From Candidatus Krumholzibacteriota bacterium (GTDB taxonomy: Bacteria; Krumholzibacteriota; Krumholzibacteriia; Krumholzibacteriales; Krumholzibacteriaceae), in contig DAOVFR010000001.1 of the NCBI GenBank assembly GCA_030672805.1, positions 1-34,932 of the forward strand: 34,932 bases of DNA, written 5' to 3'. The number at the start of each line of letters is the position of its first letter. Position 1 is the stretch's first letter. The notes under the pieces are model-generated. The model did no database searches. It had not been told where the DNA came from and was given only the letters and a program-made list of their open reading frames with translations. The position numbers and the translations under genes were made by a program. Below are positions 8,864 through 18,538 of this stretch, piece by piece.

Positions 8864-10084
8864 ATGACGACGACCGAAATCAGTACAGGTACGAAAACCC
8901 GGACGCCCGCCGTTCTCGGCGGAAACCCCGCATTCGAGAAAACAGTGTCGATCATCAGGCCCAATCTCCCTCCCTGGAGCAGCGTGTCGAAGCGCCTCGA
9001 GGACATCTATTCATCGAGGATGATCACAAACCACAAGACGGTAGAGGAACTCGAGACGAAGATGGCCCGTTTCGTTGGCTCCCGTCACGTCGTTGCGCTT
9101 TCTTCCTGCTCGTCCGGCCTGATCCTCACATTGAAGGCGCTCGGGATCACCGGCGAGGTCATCGTCCCGAGTTTCACATTCTCCGCCACGGGGCATGCGA
9201 TCTACTGGGCCGGCGCACGACCGGTCTTCGCGGACTGCAGCGAACGTGACTGGAACATTTCGATCGAATCGATCAGGAAGGCCGTCTCGAAAGATACGGA
9301 AGCGATCCTCGCCGTCCATATCTTCGGAAATCCGGCCCCGGTTCATGCCCTCGAGGAGATAGCCGAACAGCTCGGGATCCCGCTGATCTTCGACGCGGCC
9401 CACGCGTTCGGCGCAAGCGTCGGCAACCGTCGGATCGGCGGGTTCGGAACAGCCGAGATCTTCAGCCTGAGCCCGACCAAGCTCCTCACCGGCGGCGAGG
9501 GCGGACTTCTCGTAACGGACAGCGACGAGCTCGCCGCGAAGGTCAGGATGCTCCGCAATTACGGCGATCCCGGCACCTATGACTGTTTCGCGCCGGGTCT
9601 GAACGCGAGGATGGCGGAGTTCAACGCAGCCCTGGTACTCGAGGGACTTCCCCTCGTCGACCCCGAGATCACGAGCCGGCAGAACCTTGCCGGGATCTAC
9701 TACGGGGAGCTTTCCAGGCTGCCCGGGATCCGGTTCCAGGAGATTTCCGACGGCAGCCAGCATACGTACAAGGATTTCACGATCGTCGTCGACGAGAACG
9801 GGTTCGGCATTGACAGGGACGCGCTCCACAGGTGCCTGCTTGCCGAGAATATCCAGACGAAGAAGTATTTCTACCCCCCACTCCACATGCAGAGCGCCTA
9901 CATGAACCTGCCGCACCGGTCCGTCGACCTCACAGTCACGGAATGGCTCACCCACAACGTACTTACACTTCCCCTCTACTCGGCGCTGGGAAAGAAAGGG
10001 GTGGCCGGGATCGCCTCGGCGATCGCCTCTATCCATGCACATACACGGGAAATCGGGCTCACCCGGCGGCAGCTACAGGGTTAA
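8864..10084 (+). CDS. DegT/DnrJ/EryC1/StrS-family PLP aminotransferase
   Basis: A 406-residue fold-type I aminotransferase of the sugar-aminotransferase family. SSCSSGLIL (80-88) binds the cofactor phosphate, VPSFTFSATGHAI (101-113) is a family signature, DAAHAFGA (177-184) carries the pyridine-nitrogen Asp, and the Schiff-base lysine is K206 in SPTKLLTGGEGG. These enzymes convert keto-sugar nucleotides to amino-sugars. ATG 8864 has GGAG 5 nt upstream; a GTG at 8858, which overlaps the previous stop codon, adds only two residues. It is sandwiched between an acyltransferase and an epimerase/dehydratase, so a dideoxy- or amino-sugar pathway is a reasonable inference. Its sequence does not identify the sugar. 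Confidence 0.9.
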   Translation: MTTTEISTGTKTRTPAVLGGNPAFEKTVSIIRPNLPPWSSVSKRLEDIYSSRMITNHKTVEELETKMARFVGSRHVVALSSCSSGLILTLKALGITGEVIVPSFTFSATGHAIYWAGARPVFADCSERDWNISIESIRKAVSKDTEAILAVHIFGNPAPVHALEEIAEQLGIPLIFDAAHAFGASVGNRRIGGFGTAEIFSLSPTKLLTGGEGGLLVTDSDELAAKVRMLRNYGDPGTYDCFAPGLNARMAEFNAALVLEGLPLVDPEITSRQNLAGIYYGELSRLPGIRFQEISDGSQHTYKDFTIVVDENGFGIDRDALHRCLLAENIQTKKYFYPPLHMQSAYMNLPHRSVDLTVTEWLTHNVLTLPLYSALGKKGVAGIASAIASIHAHTREIGLTRRQLQG

Positions 10085-10094
10085 AGGAGCAGAA

Positions 10095-11213
10095 ATGGCG
10101 AATATAGAGAATAGGAAGGTGTGGATACCTGAAGAACTCGAACCCCGCGGGGTCACGTACGACATGCTCCACGGAGCGGGCAGGATCTCGAAACAGAAGA
10201 TCCTGATCCTCGGCGGAGGAGGGTATCTCGGCTGCATCCTTGCACGTCTGCTGGTGGAGGACAATTACGATGTGACCGTTCTTGACCGGTTTTTCTACGA
10301 ACCGCAATCACTCCAGCGGATGCGAGGCCTGAACAATATCACAATTCATTGCGGTGACATCCGGGACCGGGAGCTGCTCGAGCACGTCATGGAGGGAAAG
10401 GACGCCGTCGTCAACCTGGCCGCGATCGTCGGCGATGAGGCCTGCCGTATCAATCCCGGGGCAACCGTGGACATCAACGTGAGAACCATCCGGCTGATTG
10501 CACGGTTCGCCAGGCAGGCCGGTGTCCGGAGGATCCTGCACACATCCACATGCAGCACGTACGGTAAGAACTGCGGCGGGCTTCTAAACGAGAACATTAA
10601 GCTCGAACCGCTCTCGCTCTACGCGGAGAGCAAAGTAGAGAGCGAGAGGGTCCTGATGGAGGAAACGGATAATGGCACGGCGCCGGCCTGTTGTATTCTC
10701 AGGTTGTCGACGCTCTTCGGATATTCCCACAGACCGCGCTTCGACCTCGTCGTCAACACTTTCACCGGGCATGCATGGAAGCATGGCAAGATCACGATCT
10801 TCGGTGGAAACCAGTGGAGACCCTTCCTCCACGTTGGCGACGCGGCAAGGGCGCTGAAAACGGCGATCGAGGCGCCCGCCGACCGTGTCGCAGGTATGAT
10901 CTACAACACCGGCGGGGAGGATCTGAACCTGACAATCATGCAGGTAGGACGGATGATCAGGGAAGTTCTGCCCCGTATCGAGCTAAATGTGAAGGCGGGA
11001 TCGGTCGATGAACGTGATTACCGTGTCGATTTCTCGCTGATCCGGGAGAACCTCGGTTTCGATCCGGCGTACAGTATCTCGAACGGCGTACTCGAGCTCG
11101 TACACGCACTCGACACGGGCGAGATGATCGACCCTGAACACCCGGTCTATTCCAACTGCAAGTGGCTGACCGACAACCCTGAACTGCTCGAGGAGCCCGC
11201 GGTCCTCGTCTGA
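10095..11213 (+). CDS. NAD-dependent epimerase/dehydratase (extended SDR)
   Basis: A 372-residue extended short-chain dehydrogenase. A leader of about 34 residues precedes the Rossmann motif GGGGYLG (40-46), with D64 as the likely ribose-binding acid. VVNLAAIVGDEA (105-116), TSTCSTYG (150-157) and the catalytic pair Y176 and K180 (YAESK) follow. ATG 10095 has AAAGGAG 5 nt upstream; the in-frame ATG at 10035 lies inside the previous gene and was rejected. The 34-residue leader resembles those of some SDRs working with the neighbouring DegT enzyme and may be a partner-interaction segment (inference). Reaction type (epimerase, 4,6-dehydratase or reductase) cannot be decided from motifs. It is the last gene of the operon and converges on clpB. 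Confidence 0.88.
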   Translation: MANIENRKVWIPEELEPRGVTYDMLHGAGRISKQKILILGGGGYLGCILARLLVEDNYDVTVLDRFFYEPQSLQRMRGLNNITIHCGDIRDRELLEHVMEGKDAVVNLAAIVGDEACRINPGATVDINVRTIRLIARFARQAGVRRILHTSTCSTYGKNCGGLLNENIKLEPLSLYAESKVESERVLMEETDNGTAPACCILRLSTLFGYSHRPRFDLVVNTFTGHAWKHGKITIFGGNQWRPFLHVGDAARALKTAIEAPADRVAGMIYNTGGEDLNLTIMQVGRMIREVLPRIELNVKAGSVDERDYRVDFSLIRENLGFDPAYSISNGVLELVHALDTGEMIDPEHPVYSNCKWLTDNPELLEEPAVLV

Positions 11214-11245
11214 CGCACCTGCGCCCGGCAACTCTCATGAGGTGG

Positions 11246-13837
<2,592 letters not shown>

Positions 13838-13858
13838 GGTAGTTCTCCTTTATCGATC

Positions 13859-13886
13859 AGTATCACATCAATATCATATTGTTCAA
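13859..13886 (-). promoter_or_regulatory. clpB: Possible sigma-70 promoter for clpB
   Basis: On the minus strand TTGAAC (complement of 13881-13886), a 16-nt spacer and GATACT (complement of 13859-13864) precede the AAAGGAG ribosome binding site by a few nucleotides. Each hexamer matches 4 of 6. The leader would be only about 15 nt. This is weak evidence; a heat-shock promoter elsewhere in 13887-14060 is possible. Confidence 0.28.
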
Positions 13887-14025
13887 TTCGCAGCAAGCAT
13901 GCCACTCGGGCCGCTTTCAACGACAAGCATTCAATTCCTTTAATTACAATATGTTAGCTGATCTGCCGGAATGGAGTGATACTACCGTGGGGAAAGGTAC
14001 ATTGACGGAATGAGTCATTTTGGCA

Positions 14026-14038
14026 CATTGATTCAATG
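14026..14038. repeat. clpB: 13-bp palindrome upstream of clpB
   Basis: CATTGATTCAATG is a perfect inverted repeat (CATTGA, T, TCAATG) about 190 bp upstream of the clpB start and just past the stop of the preceding protease gene. A further CATTGAC lies 26 nt to its left in the same orientation as the first half. It could be an operator half-site cluster; no regulator is assigned. Confidence 0.3.
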
Positions 14039-14060
14039 ATTTAGCGCCAATATGGCATAT

Positions 14061-15896
14061 TTAATTCCTTTTTATGTGATCGAAATCAAAGATGTAAGGC
14101 ACATTGAACATGATCTTGGCGACATTTGCCTCGTCAACGGACACGTGTCTAACTTTCGGGCGGGTCAACCCGAGCATTATGTGGCCGTTGTCGTAACTGT
14201 GCCCCATCCCGAGAATATGACCGAATTCATGTGCGTAGATCATGTCGGCGTATCTGAAAACCCACACTCCGGAGTACTTGGTGTAGATTCTTATTTCCTT
14301 TCTCCCGGGAGTCCCGTCTGGATTGACTTCAGTAACTTTAACGTAATGAGGATGGTTAACCAATATCGTATCGTAGACAACCCTCACATCCGCTTCTGAT
14401 TCATCCTGTGTCTCTATGAAGAGATGATCCTTGCCGGTTTTAATCTCCCAGTCCTCCATGGCGCCCCGGCAGAACTCACCGAGGTCAAGGGTCATCGTGT
14501 CATGCCTGACGACGAATTCGGGGTTGTATACGGTTATCGGGAGATGATTCCAGTTCCTCTTGATCGTGGGTTCCGTCGGTCTTCCCGTCGTCAGCGAGAG
14601 TTGCCTGAAAAAGTCGAGGAAATCGGAATAATATTCTTCCGGGTTCACCGCGCTGACGAATTCGATGACCGGCATGATATACAGGTCGAGAGAGAAATGC
14701 CAGTTCAGATCTCCCAGTGGACACACCATATCATGATAGTCACCGATAAAGCCCCCACCGTAGAGCTCGTCCCGTGCGGCTATCTGGCTCGTGTACAGGG
14801 GAAGGTTATCGATCTGGTACCTCCCCGACGCATCCGTCGTGTCCATCTTGCCGTCCGCCGATACGAAGATACCCTCGACCCCATGCCCCGTTTGCAGGTC
14901 GATCACGTACCCCTCGGCGTCGATTCCCCTGATGAGAAGATGAACGTTGTTACCGATCGGCGACAGGTTGAAAAAGTCATCGATCGCCCTGATCGTCACG
15001 AACGTATACGTGCCGGGATTGAGTCCGGAGACGATCATCGATTCTCTCGTGCCCGCTTCGGACGGCAACGGTTCCCCGTTCTTGTCTGAGGCATCGCGCC
15101 AGTCGCATTCCGACAGAACAGGCGTCGTCGAGGTCCTCACGATATACGCGGCCGTCTTGCCTGAGGTGGTGTCGTCACCCGGCGCCGTCCACTCGAGCCG
15201 GATGGTGCCCGGGCTGTCCCCGGTCCAGCCCTCGAGATCGATGATCGAGGAAGGATGTATCGTATCGGGAAATCCCGTTACGTTCACGTCCCAGTTTACC
15301 GTGTCGCCGTACTCGCCGTCCCATACGATGCCCCTGAGATTGAAGACGCCAAGCTCCATGAAACGGTGTTCGAAATCAGGCGTGTCCGTATAAAAGTTCA
15401 CGCCGACCAGCTTGAACAGGTAGATGTTAAGATCCGGGTAATCCGGATCGACACTGAAGTGAAAATCGAGCGTATCCCCCACGACGACCGAGACGTCGTT
15501 CTGGTCCGGATTGCGCCATACGATCACGGGAGGCTCGATCTGCTTCTCGTAAACGGTTATATGCCAGTCATGGAAGGTGAACACACTGCCATCGTATGCC
15601 CGTCCCTCTATGCGGTATTTACCGGCACTTACCGCGTTGAAGACGGCCCGGTTCTCCGTGCTCAGTATGGAATCCCCAAGGAGAAACCGGTACTCGAGCT
15701 GGTCGTTATCGGGATCGATCGCATTCAACACCAGCGTGATCGATTCCAGAACCTCAAGCGTAATGTATGTTTCGACAGGCTGATATGACTTGATAATCGG
15801 GGGTGTGTTCGGAACAAGCGGATCATTCTGGAATAAACAGGACCCAACACCCAACATCAGAACGAGAACGGTTGCAAGCTCGATCCTCTTCCACAT
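14061..15896 (-). CDS. Lipoprotein zinc metalloprotease (metzincin-like) with Ig/FN3-type modules
   Basis: From ATG 15896 the product has 611 residues. The signal sequence is MWKRIELATVLVLMLGVGSC, with the lipobox cysteine at residue 20. Repeated beta-rich segments follow (DPDNDQLEYRFLLGDS, then VDPDYPDLNIYLFKL), an FN3-like stretch (GTIRLEWTAPGDD) and a carboxypeptidase-regulatory-like segment (GVEGIFVSADGKMDTTDASGRY region). The C-terminal catalytic domain carries HEFGHILGMGH near residues 556-566, with a downstream HIM resembling a Met-turn. Metzincins bind zinc by three histidines and use the Glu as base. The product should be anchored to a membrane facing the envelope or outside. The start at 15950 lies upstream of the mapped -10 element and is rejected. 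Substrate is unknown. Confidence 0.82.
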   Translation of the reverse strand: MWKRIELATVLVLMLGVGSCLFQNDPLVPNTPPIIKSYQPVETYITLEVLESITLVLNAIDPDNDQLEYRFLLGDSILSTENRAVFNAVSAGKYRIEGRAYDGSVFTFHDWHITVYEKQIEPPVIVWRNPDQNDVSVVVGDTLDFHFSVDPDYPDLNIYLFKLVGVNFYTDTPDFEHRFMELGVFNLRGIVWDGEYGDTVNWDVNVTGFPDTIHPSSIIDLEGWTGDSPGTIRLEWTAPGDDTTSGKTAAYIVRTSTTPVLSECDWRDASDKNGEPLPSEAGTRESMIVSGLNPGTYTFVTIRAIDDFFNLSPIGNNVHLLIRGIDAEGYVIDLQTGHGVEGIFVSADGKMDTTDASGRYQIDNLPLYTSQIAARDELYGGGFIGDYHDMVCPLGDLNWHFSLDLYIMPVIEFVSAVNPEEYYSDFLDFFRQLSLTTGRPTEPTIKRNWNHLPITVYNPEFVVRHDTMTLDLGEFCRGAMEDWEIKTGKDHLFIETQDESEADVRVVYDTILVNHPHYVKVTEVNPDGTPGRKEIRIYTKYSGVWVFRYADMIYAHEFGHILGMGHSYDNGHIMLGLTRPKVRHVSVDEANVAKIMFNVPYIFDFDHIKRN

Positions 15897-15901
15897 CATT
15901 T

Positions 15902-15914
15902 CCCCTCTCAGGGG
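15902..15914 (-). promoter_or_regulatory. Hairpin covering the protease ribosome binding site
   Basis: On the minus strand CCCCT, GAG, AGGGG forms a 5-bp stem with a 3-nt loop. The 3' arm is the Shine-Dalgarno of the protease gene, 5 nt before ATG 15896 (2 nt before the tandem ATG at 15899). The stem could limit translation initiation. Confidence 0.4.
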
Positions 15915-15931
15915 ATGGGGTCTCTTCAAGT

Positions 15932-15960
15932 AAAATATAACATTGATCATGTTGAGTCAA
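15932..15960 (-). promoter_or_regulatory. Sigma-70-type promoter for the lipoprotein metalloprotease
   Basis: Minus-strand TTGACT (complement of 15955-15960) is followed at 17 nt by TATTTT (complement of 15932-15937), or at 15 nt by TATATT (15934-15939). Both choices match 5 of 6. A start near 15925 leaves a leader of about 30 nt before ATG 15896. This indicates a separate transcription unit from the ParA operon upstream. Confidence 0.55.
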
Positions 15961-15993
15961 ATATCCTTGCGACTTTCCCCCGGAAGGGTTACC

Positions 15994-16003
15994 GGGGGGG
16001 GGG
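15994..16003. repeat. Homopolymeric tract of ten G
   Basis: Ten consecutive G on the plus strand, between the stop of the small hypothetical gene (16015) and the protease promoter (15932-15960). Tracts of this length slip during replication and are also prone to sequencing error. It lies about 35 bp upstream of the protease -35 element, so length changes could alter upstream promoter geometry. Confidence 0.6.
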
Positions 16004-16014
16004 TGTACGAGAGG

Positions 16015-16353
16015 CTACCCGGAGGAGGCATACCGCCTGCACGTAACAGCCAGGTAGGATTTCAGGGAATGATCGAGGGCCCAGAAATATTCATCGGCGC
16101 CGGAAACACGGATGCTCACCCTGCCTGTCGTTCCGACCGTGACCCGGAACAGCTCCGTGTAGGGAGAAACTGCGACCAGAAAACCGGATGGGGAACGGAA
16201 ACGGATCTCGAATGGAGCAACCTCTGTCACGATATCCCCGCCCAAACCCGCTACCTCGGTGCAGAGCCTGACAAACAGGAACCTGGTTGCATCCGCATCG
16301 ATGCGCGCTGACAGCTTTTCGATACCCGCCGCCGCGTTATCCAGCCGCTTCAT
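16015..16353 (-). CDS. Small hypothetical protein, third gene of the ParA-CBM operon
   Basis: A 112-residue protein starting MKRLDNAAAGIEKLSARIDAD. I do not recognise a family. The N-terminal third looks helical. The rest is beta-prone (FRVTVGTTGRVSIRVSGADEYFWALD), with no signal peptide or membrane segment. ATG 16353 overlaps the end of the upstream gene by 17 nt and follows GGAGG at 10 nt plus an AAGGAG immediately before it; an in-frame ATG at 16374 would add seven residues. The tight overlap argues that it is translated together with the two ParA-like genes and may act in the same complex or process. Composition matches the neighbours, so this is unlikely to be a random ORF, but function is unknown. 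Confidence 0.6.
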   Translation of the reverse strand: MKRLDNAAAGIEKLSARIDADATRFLFVRLCTEVAGLGGDIVTEVAPFEIRFRSPSGFLVAVSPYTELFRVTVGTTGRVSIRVSGADEYFWALDHSLKSYLAVTCRRYASSG

Positions 16354-17137
16354 TCTCCTTGCTCCTCCTGGCACTGCTCAGAACCTGTAAGAGCGTCTGG
16401 GCCAGGTCCGTGAAAAACGGGTCCGATGGAGGCCTCCGCTGGCCGAGGCCCCGCAGGATACTGGCCGGCGCCGGCATGATCCCGCAGGCCGTATCGCCGG
16501 GCGGGCAGGCGGGCGCCGAGGCGGCAAGGTAGATGAACACATCGGGGTAACGATCCCTGATCCGCATCATCTTCCGTTGTAACGATCCCCTGCCGCTTCC
16601 CGGCTCCATGATGACGATCACGTCGGGTGATGGAGATCGACCGCCGCCGTTGACGCGGTAATGCACCGAGCACTCCTCGATCATACGGAACGGCTTGCTG
16701 TCCGGAACCGGGTCATCATATATGAATGCCGAGATAATGATATGCGGAAACCCGGGACACGGAGATCCCGGGTCATGATTCGCGAGGGAGTGCGGCGATG
16801 GGGAAAAACAGTACCGGAGCAAGGGCCCGGCCTGTCCCTCAACCACTGCCCCATCATCGAGGGTCACCGAAAGGTAGCGGGAAGGGTCGAGACCGTAATA
16901 GTAACCGATGTTCGGCAGGGAACGGCACACATCGAGAAGTGTGACCCCCATCCCCTGGCCGGCAAACCCTCCCGCGACACCCGCTGCAAGGAACGCACGT
17001 GCCGGATGGCGGCCGGAAACGGCCAGCCAGACACCAGCTTCCGTTTTGTTTTGCGGATACCCATTCGTATGTTCTCGTTCCGACAGAAAGAGGTGGGAAA
17101 CGTCAGCAAGCCGCTTTGGTGCTTTCCGTGAAGGCAT
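16337..17137 (-). CDS. Degenerate ParA/MinD-like protein without a Walker A lysine
   Basis: A 266-residue protein encoded 2 nt after the stop of the ParA-CBM gene. The segment GVWLAVSGRHPARAFLAAG (35-53) followed by GFAGQGMGVTLLDVC (57-71) has the spacing of the ParA/MinD P-loop, helix 1 and strand 2. However, the KGGxGKT signature is replaced by SGRHPAR, with no lysine and no Thr/Ser for magnesium. PDVIVIMEP (171-179) could be the Walker B-like strand. The protein is cytoplasmic by composition, with no signal peptide. The best reading is a pseudo-ATPase partner of the active ParA next to it; an unrelated Rossmann-like protein is the alternative. ATG 17137 was preferred to 17215, which lies inside the ParA CBM coding region. 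There is no own Shine-Dalgarno, so translation is probably coupled. Confidence 0.6.
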   Translation of the reverse strand: MPSRKAPKRLADVSHLFLSEREHTNGYPQNKTEAGVWLAVSGRHPARAFLAAGVAGGFAGQGMGVTLLDVCRSLPNIGYYYGLDPSRYLSVTLDDGAVVEGQAGPLLRYCFSPSPHSLANHDPGSPCPGFPHIIISAFIYDDPVPDSKPFRMIEECSVHYRVNGGGRSPSPDVIVIMEPGSGRGSLQRKMMRIRDRYPDVFIYLAASAPACPPGDTACGIMPAPASILRGLGQRRPPSDPFFTDLAQTLLQVLSSARRSKENEAAG

Positions 17138-17139
17138 GG

Positions 17140-18213
17140 TTAGACGATCAACAACGAGTTTTCCTGGCCGAACTCGTTCAGCACGGAGTCGGTATTGGCG
17201 GGATCCTTGATCCATACCCCGTCAACGATGAACCGGTACTCGTACTCTCCGGGTTCGAGATGAAGAACGGCCTTCCATAATCCGTCCTTGCCGTCCCGGC
17301 TCATCCTGATACCGTCGCGGGACCAGTTCGTGAATTCACCGGTTATGTACACGCTGTTTGAGTTCGGAGCATCCAGCATGAATAACATGCCCTCCTCCAC
17401 TTTCCTCGGTCCGTGAAGCCTGATCATCCAATCCTCGATATCGACTGTATCCAATACTGACACCCTTTCTTCGATCTCGCCCGCCAGCGAGAGGAATTCC
17501 CGCTTCAGCCTGCCGGTGTCCCGCATCTGGAAGATCGAAACACCCCTCAAGGCCGCTTCCTTGTACCTGACTGAATGGCTGATCGTGCTTTCCATCACGA
17601 CCGAACCGTGTTTCCTGTCGATCTCCGCCACGATGTCACGGGAGAAATTCGTTCTCTTCTCCAGGTTGTTGATCAACACGTGAACCGCCACCCTGTGCCT
17701 GGTTTCGCTCTCGAGGAGATCCAGCGTTTCCCTCAGTTTCCCAAGCCCCTGCAGCGAGAAGTAACTAGGGTCGAAAGGTATAAGAACGTCACTCGCCGCG
17801 ATAAGTGCATTGAATGTCAACAGACCAACGTTCGGTGGCGAATCGATGATGATATAATCGTACAGATCCGCGATCCTGGCTGTTTTCGATACCAGCTTTC
17901 CCTCCCGGGCCGGTTTTCCCGAAAGTTCCTGTTCGACCGCGCTGAGGATCGGCGAGGCCGCGATGATATCGAAATCCCCATCGATGTTCAATGCCGCTTC
18001 CGGTATCCTGAGACGGGGATTCATCAACAGGTCATACGACGTATGCTCGACATCGTCCAGAAACACGTTCAACCCTATCGAGGCATGAGATTGGGGATCG
18101 AGATCGATCAGAAGCACCCGCCTGCCCATCTCCTTGAAAGCAGCGGCAAGGTTGATCGAAACGGTCGTCTTGCCGCAACCTCCTTTCTGGTTTATCACCG
18201 AGACGGTTCGCAT
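17140..18213 (-). CDS. ParA-family ATPase fused to a C-terminal glycogen-binding (CBM48/AMPK-beta-like) domain
   Basis: A 357-residue fusion. The N-terminal ParA/Soj domain has a deviant Walker A KGGCGKTT (10-17), LLIDLDPQSHAS, Walker B YIIIDSPPNVGLLTFNAL and the VPIxP-like IPFDPSYFSLQGL. It normally dimerises on ATP and positions DNA or protein cargo. Residues about 275-357 form an E-set/CBM48 domain: VYITGEFTNW, GLWKAVLHL, PGEYEYRFIVDGVWIKDP. The tryptophans in FTNW and DGVW match the carbohydrate-stacking positions of AMPK-beta, and an Arg replaces the usual Lys. ATG 18213 has AAGGGAG 5 nt upstream; 18249 adds 12 poorly supported residues. No ParB gene or parS-like repeat is adjacent, so a role in chromosome partition is not implied. 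Positioning of glycogen or another alpha-glucan, or sensing it, is inference. Confidence 0.88.
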   Translation of the reverse strand: MRTVSVINQKGGCGKTTVSINLAAAFKEMGRRVLLIDLDPQSHASIGLNVFLDDVEHTSYDLLMNPRLRIPEAALNIDGDFDIIAASPILSAVEQELSGKPAREGKLVSKTARIADLYDYIIIDSPPNVGLLTFNALIAASDVLIPFDPSYFSLQGLGKLRETLDLLESETRHRVAVHVLINNLEKRTNFSRDIVAEIDRKHGSVVMESTISHSVRYKEAALRGVSIFQMRDTGRLKREFLSLAGEIEERVSVLDTVDIEDWMIRLHGPRKVEEGMLFMLDAPNSNSVYITGEFTNWSRDGIRMSRDGKDGLWKAVLHLEPGEYEYRFIVDGVWIKDPANTDSVLNEFGQENSLLIV

Positions 18214-18267
18214 GATCTCTCCCTTCTGCCTGCCGCCGGGCGGCTTCACCGCAACGCTACCTAATGG

Positions 18268-18299
18268 AAAAAGGCCAAATCATCCTTGATGATCCGGCC
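18268..18299 (-). terminator. Intrinsic terminator upstream of the ParA-CBM gene
   Basis: On the minus strand GGCC, GG, ATCATC, AAG, GATGAT, TT, GGCC, TTTTT. The 12-bp stem includes two G-U wobbles and has a 3-nt loop and a five-T tail (complement of 18268-18272). The wobble pairs form only on the minus strand, which fixes the orientation. It ends about 55 nt before ATG 18213. A competing 5-bp stem, TGATC/GATCA (18290-18294 with 18301-18305), would break its 5' arm and could act as an antiterminator. Confidence 0.65.
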
Positions 18300-18465
18300 C
18301 GATCAAAATCTATCGCTAATTCCAAGCATACCCATGAGGAACAGGGACTCCCGCCATAGATTCACCCTGTCCTTCGCACCTTTCTACATCCCGTGTATTT
18401 CCCTGTCGGCTATACTCCTTTGGACTTGAACAAACGCTGCCCTGTATGGTGAAAACATTGAATCC
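18268..18465 (-). ncRNA. Candidate structured small RNA or attenuator leader (about 200 nt)
   Basis: The predicted transcript runs from the promoter at 18472-18501 to the intrinsic terminator at 18268-18299. It contains a strong 8-bp hairpin with one bulge (GGAACAGGG 18338-18346 with CCCTGTCC 18365-18372). ATAGATT (18356-18362) can pair with AATCTAT (18307-18313), while GATTCA/TTCACC (18359-18366) can pair with TGAATC (18459-18464) or GGTGAA (18448-18453). These pairings exclude each other. I could not match it to 6S, SRP, RNase P, tmRNA, cobalamin, TPP or c-di-GMP motifs. Either it is a free small RNA or it is the conditional leader of the ParA operon. Confidence 0.5.
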
Positions 18466-18471
18466 ACAGTC

Positions 18472-18501
18472 ATTCTGGGTCGTATCCTGTATGAGTGTCA
18501 A
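18472..18501 (-). promoter_or_regulatory. Promoter of the candidate small RNA/leader
   Basis: On the minus strand a perfect TTGACA (complement of 18496-18501), an 18-nt spacer and CAGAAT (complement of 18472-18477, 4 of 6). Two A7 tracts lie directly upstream and would act as an UP element. Transcription would begin near 18465. Confidence 0.5.
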
Positions 18502-18522
18502 GGCTTTTTTTAGGCTTTTTTT
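18501..18522 (-). repeat. Two abutting 11-bp repeats with A-tracts (UP-element-like)
   Basis: AGGCTTTTTTT occurs twice in tandem at 18501-18511 and 18512-18522; on the minus strand this is AAAAAAAGCCT twice. The 11-bp period puts both A-tracts on nearly the same helix face, directly upstream of the TTGACA at 18496-18501. Such phased A-tracts bend DNA and bind the RNA polymerase alpha C-terminal domains. Confidence 0.6.
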
Positions 18523-18538
18523 CCGGTTTCCTCCAACG

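Larger units (their letters stand above)
18214..18538. other. Intergenic region (325 bp) between the ParA operon and the PAP2-like gene
   Basis: This holds the phased A-tract repeats, promoter, candidate RNA and terminator described separately, all on the minus strand. A minus-strand ORF at 18316-18561 crosses it, but it has no ribosome binding site and starts inside the neighbouring gene, so no protein is called. Confidence 0.6.

Noticed and set aside
9011..10042. 343-residue antisense frame opposite the DegT aminotransferase
   Set aside because: It is a shadow frame produced by high-GC codon use; no motif, no ribosome binding site, and the sense frame is clearly coding.
13838..14060. CIRCE or sigma-32 control of clpB
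   Set aside because: No TTAGCACTC-type inverted repeat and no CTTGAAA/CCCCAT pair with correct spacing was found.
17140..18213. Chromosome or plasmid partition locus (parABS)
   Set aside because: No parB gene and no repeated parS-like sites near the ParA-CBM gene; the C-terminal domain points to carbohydrate binding.
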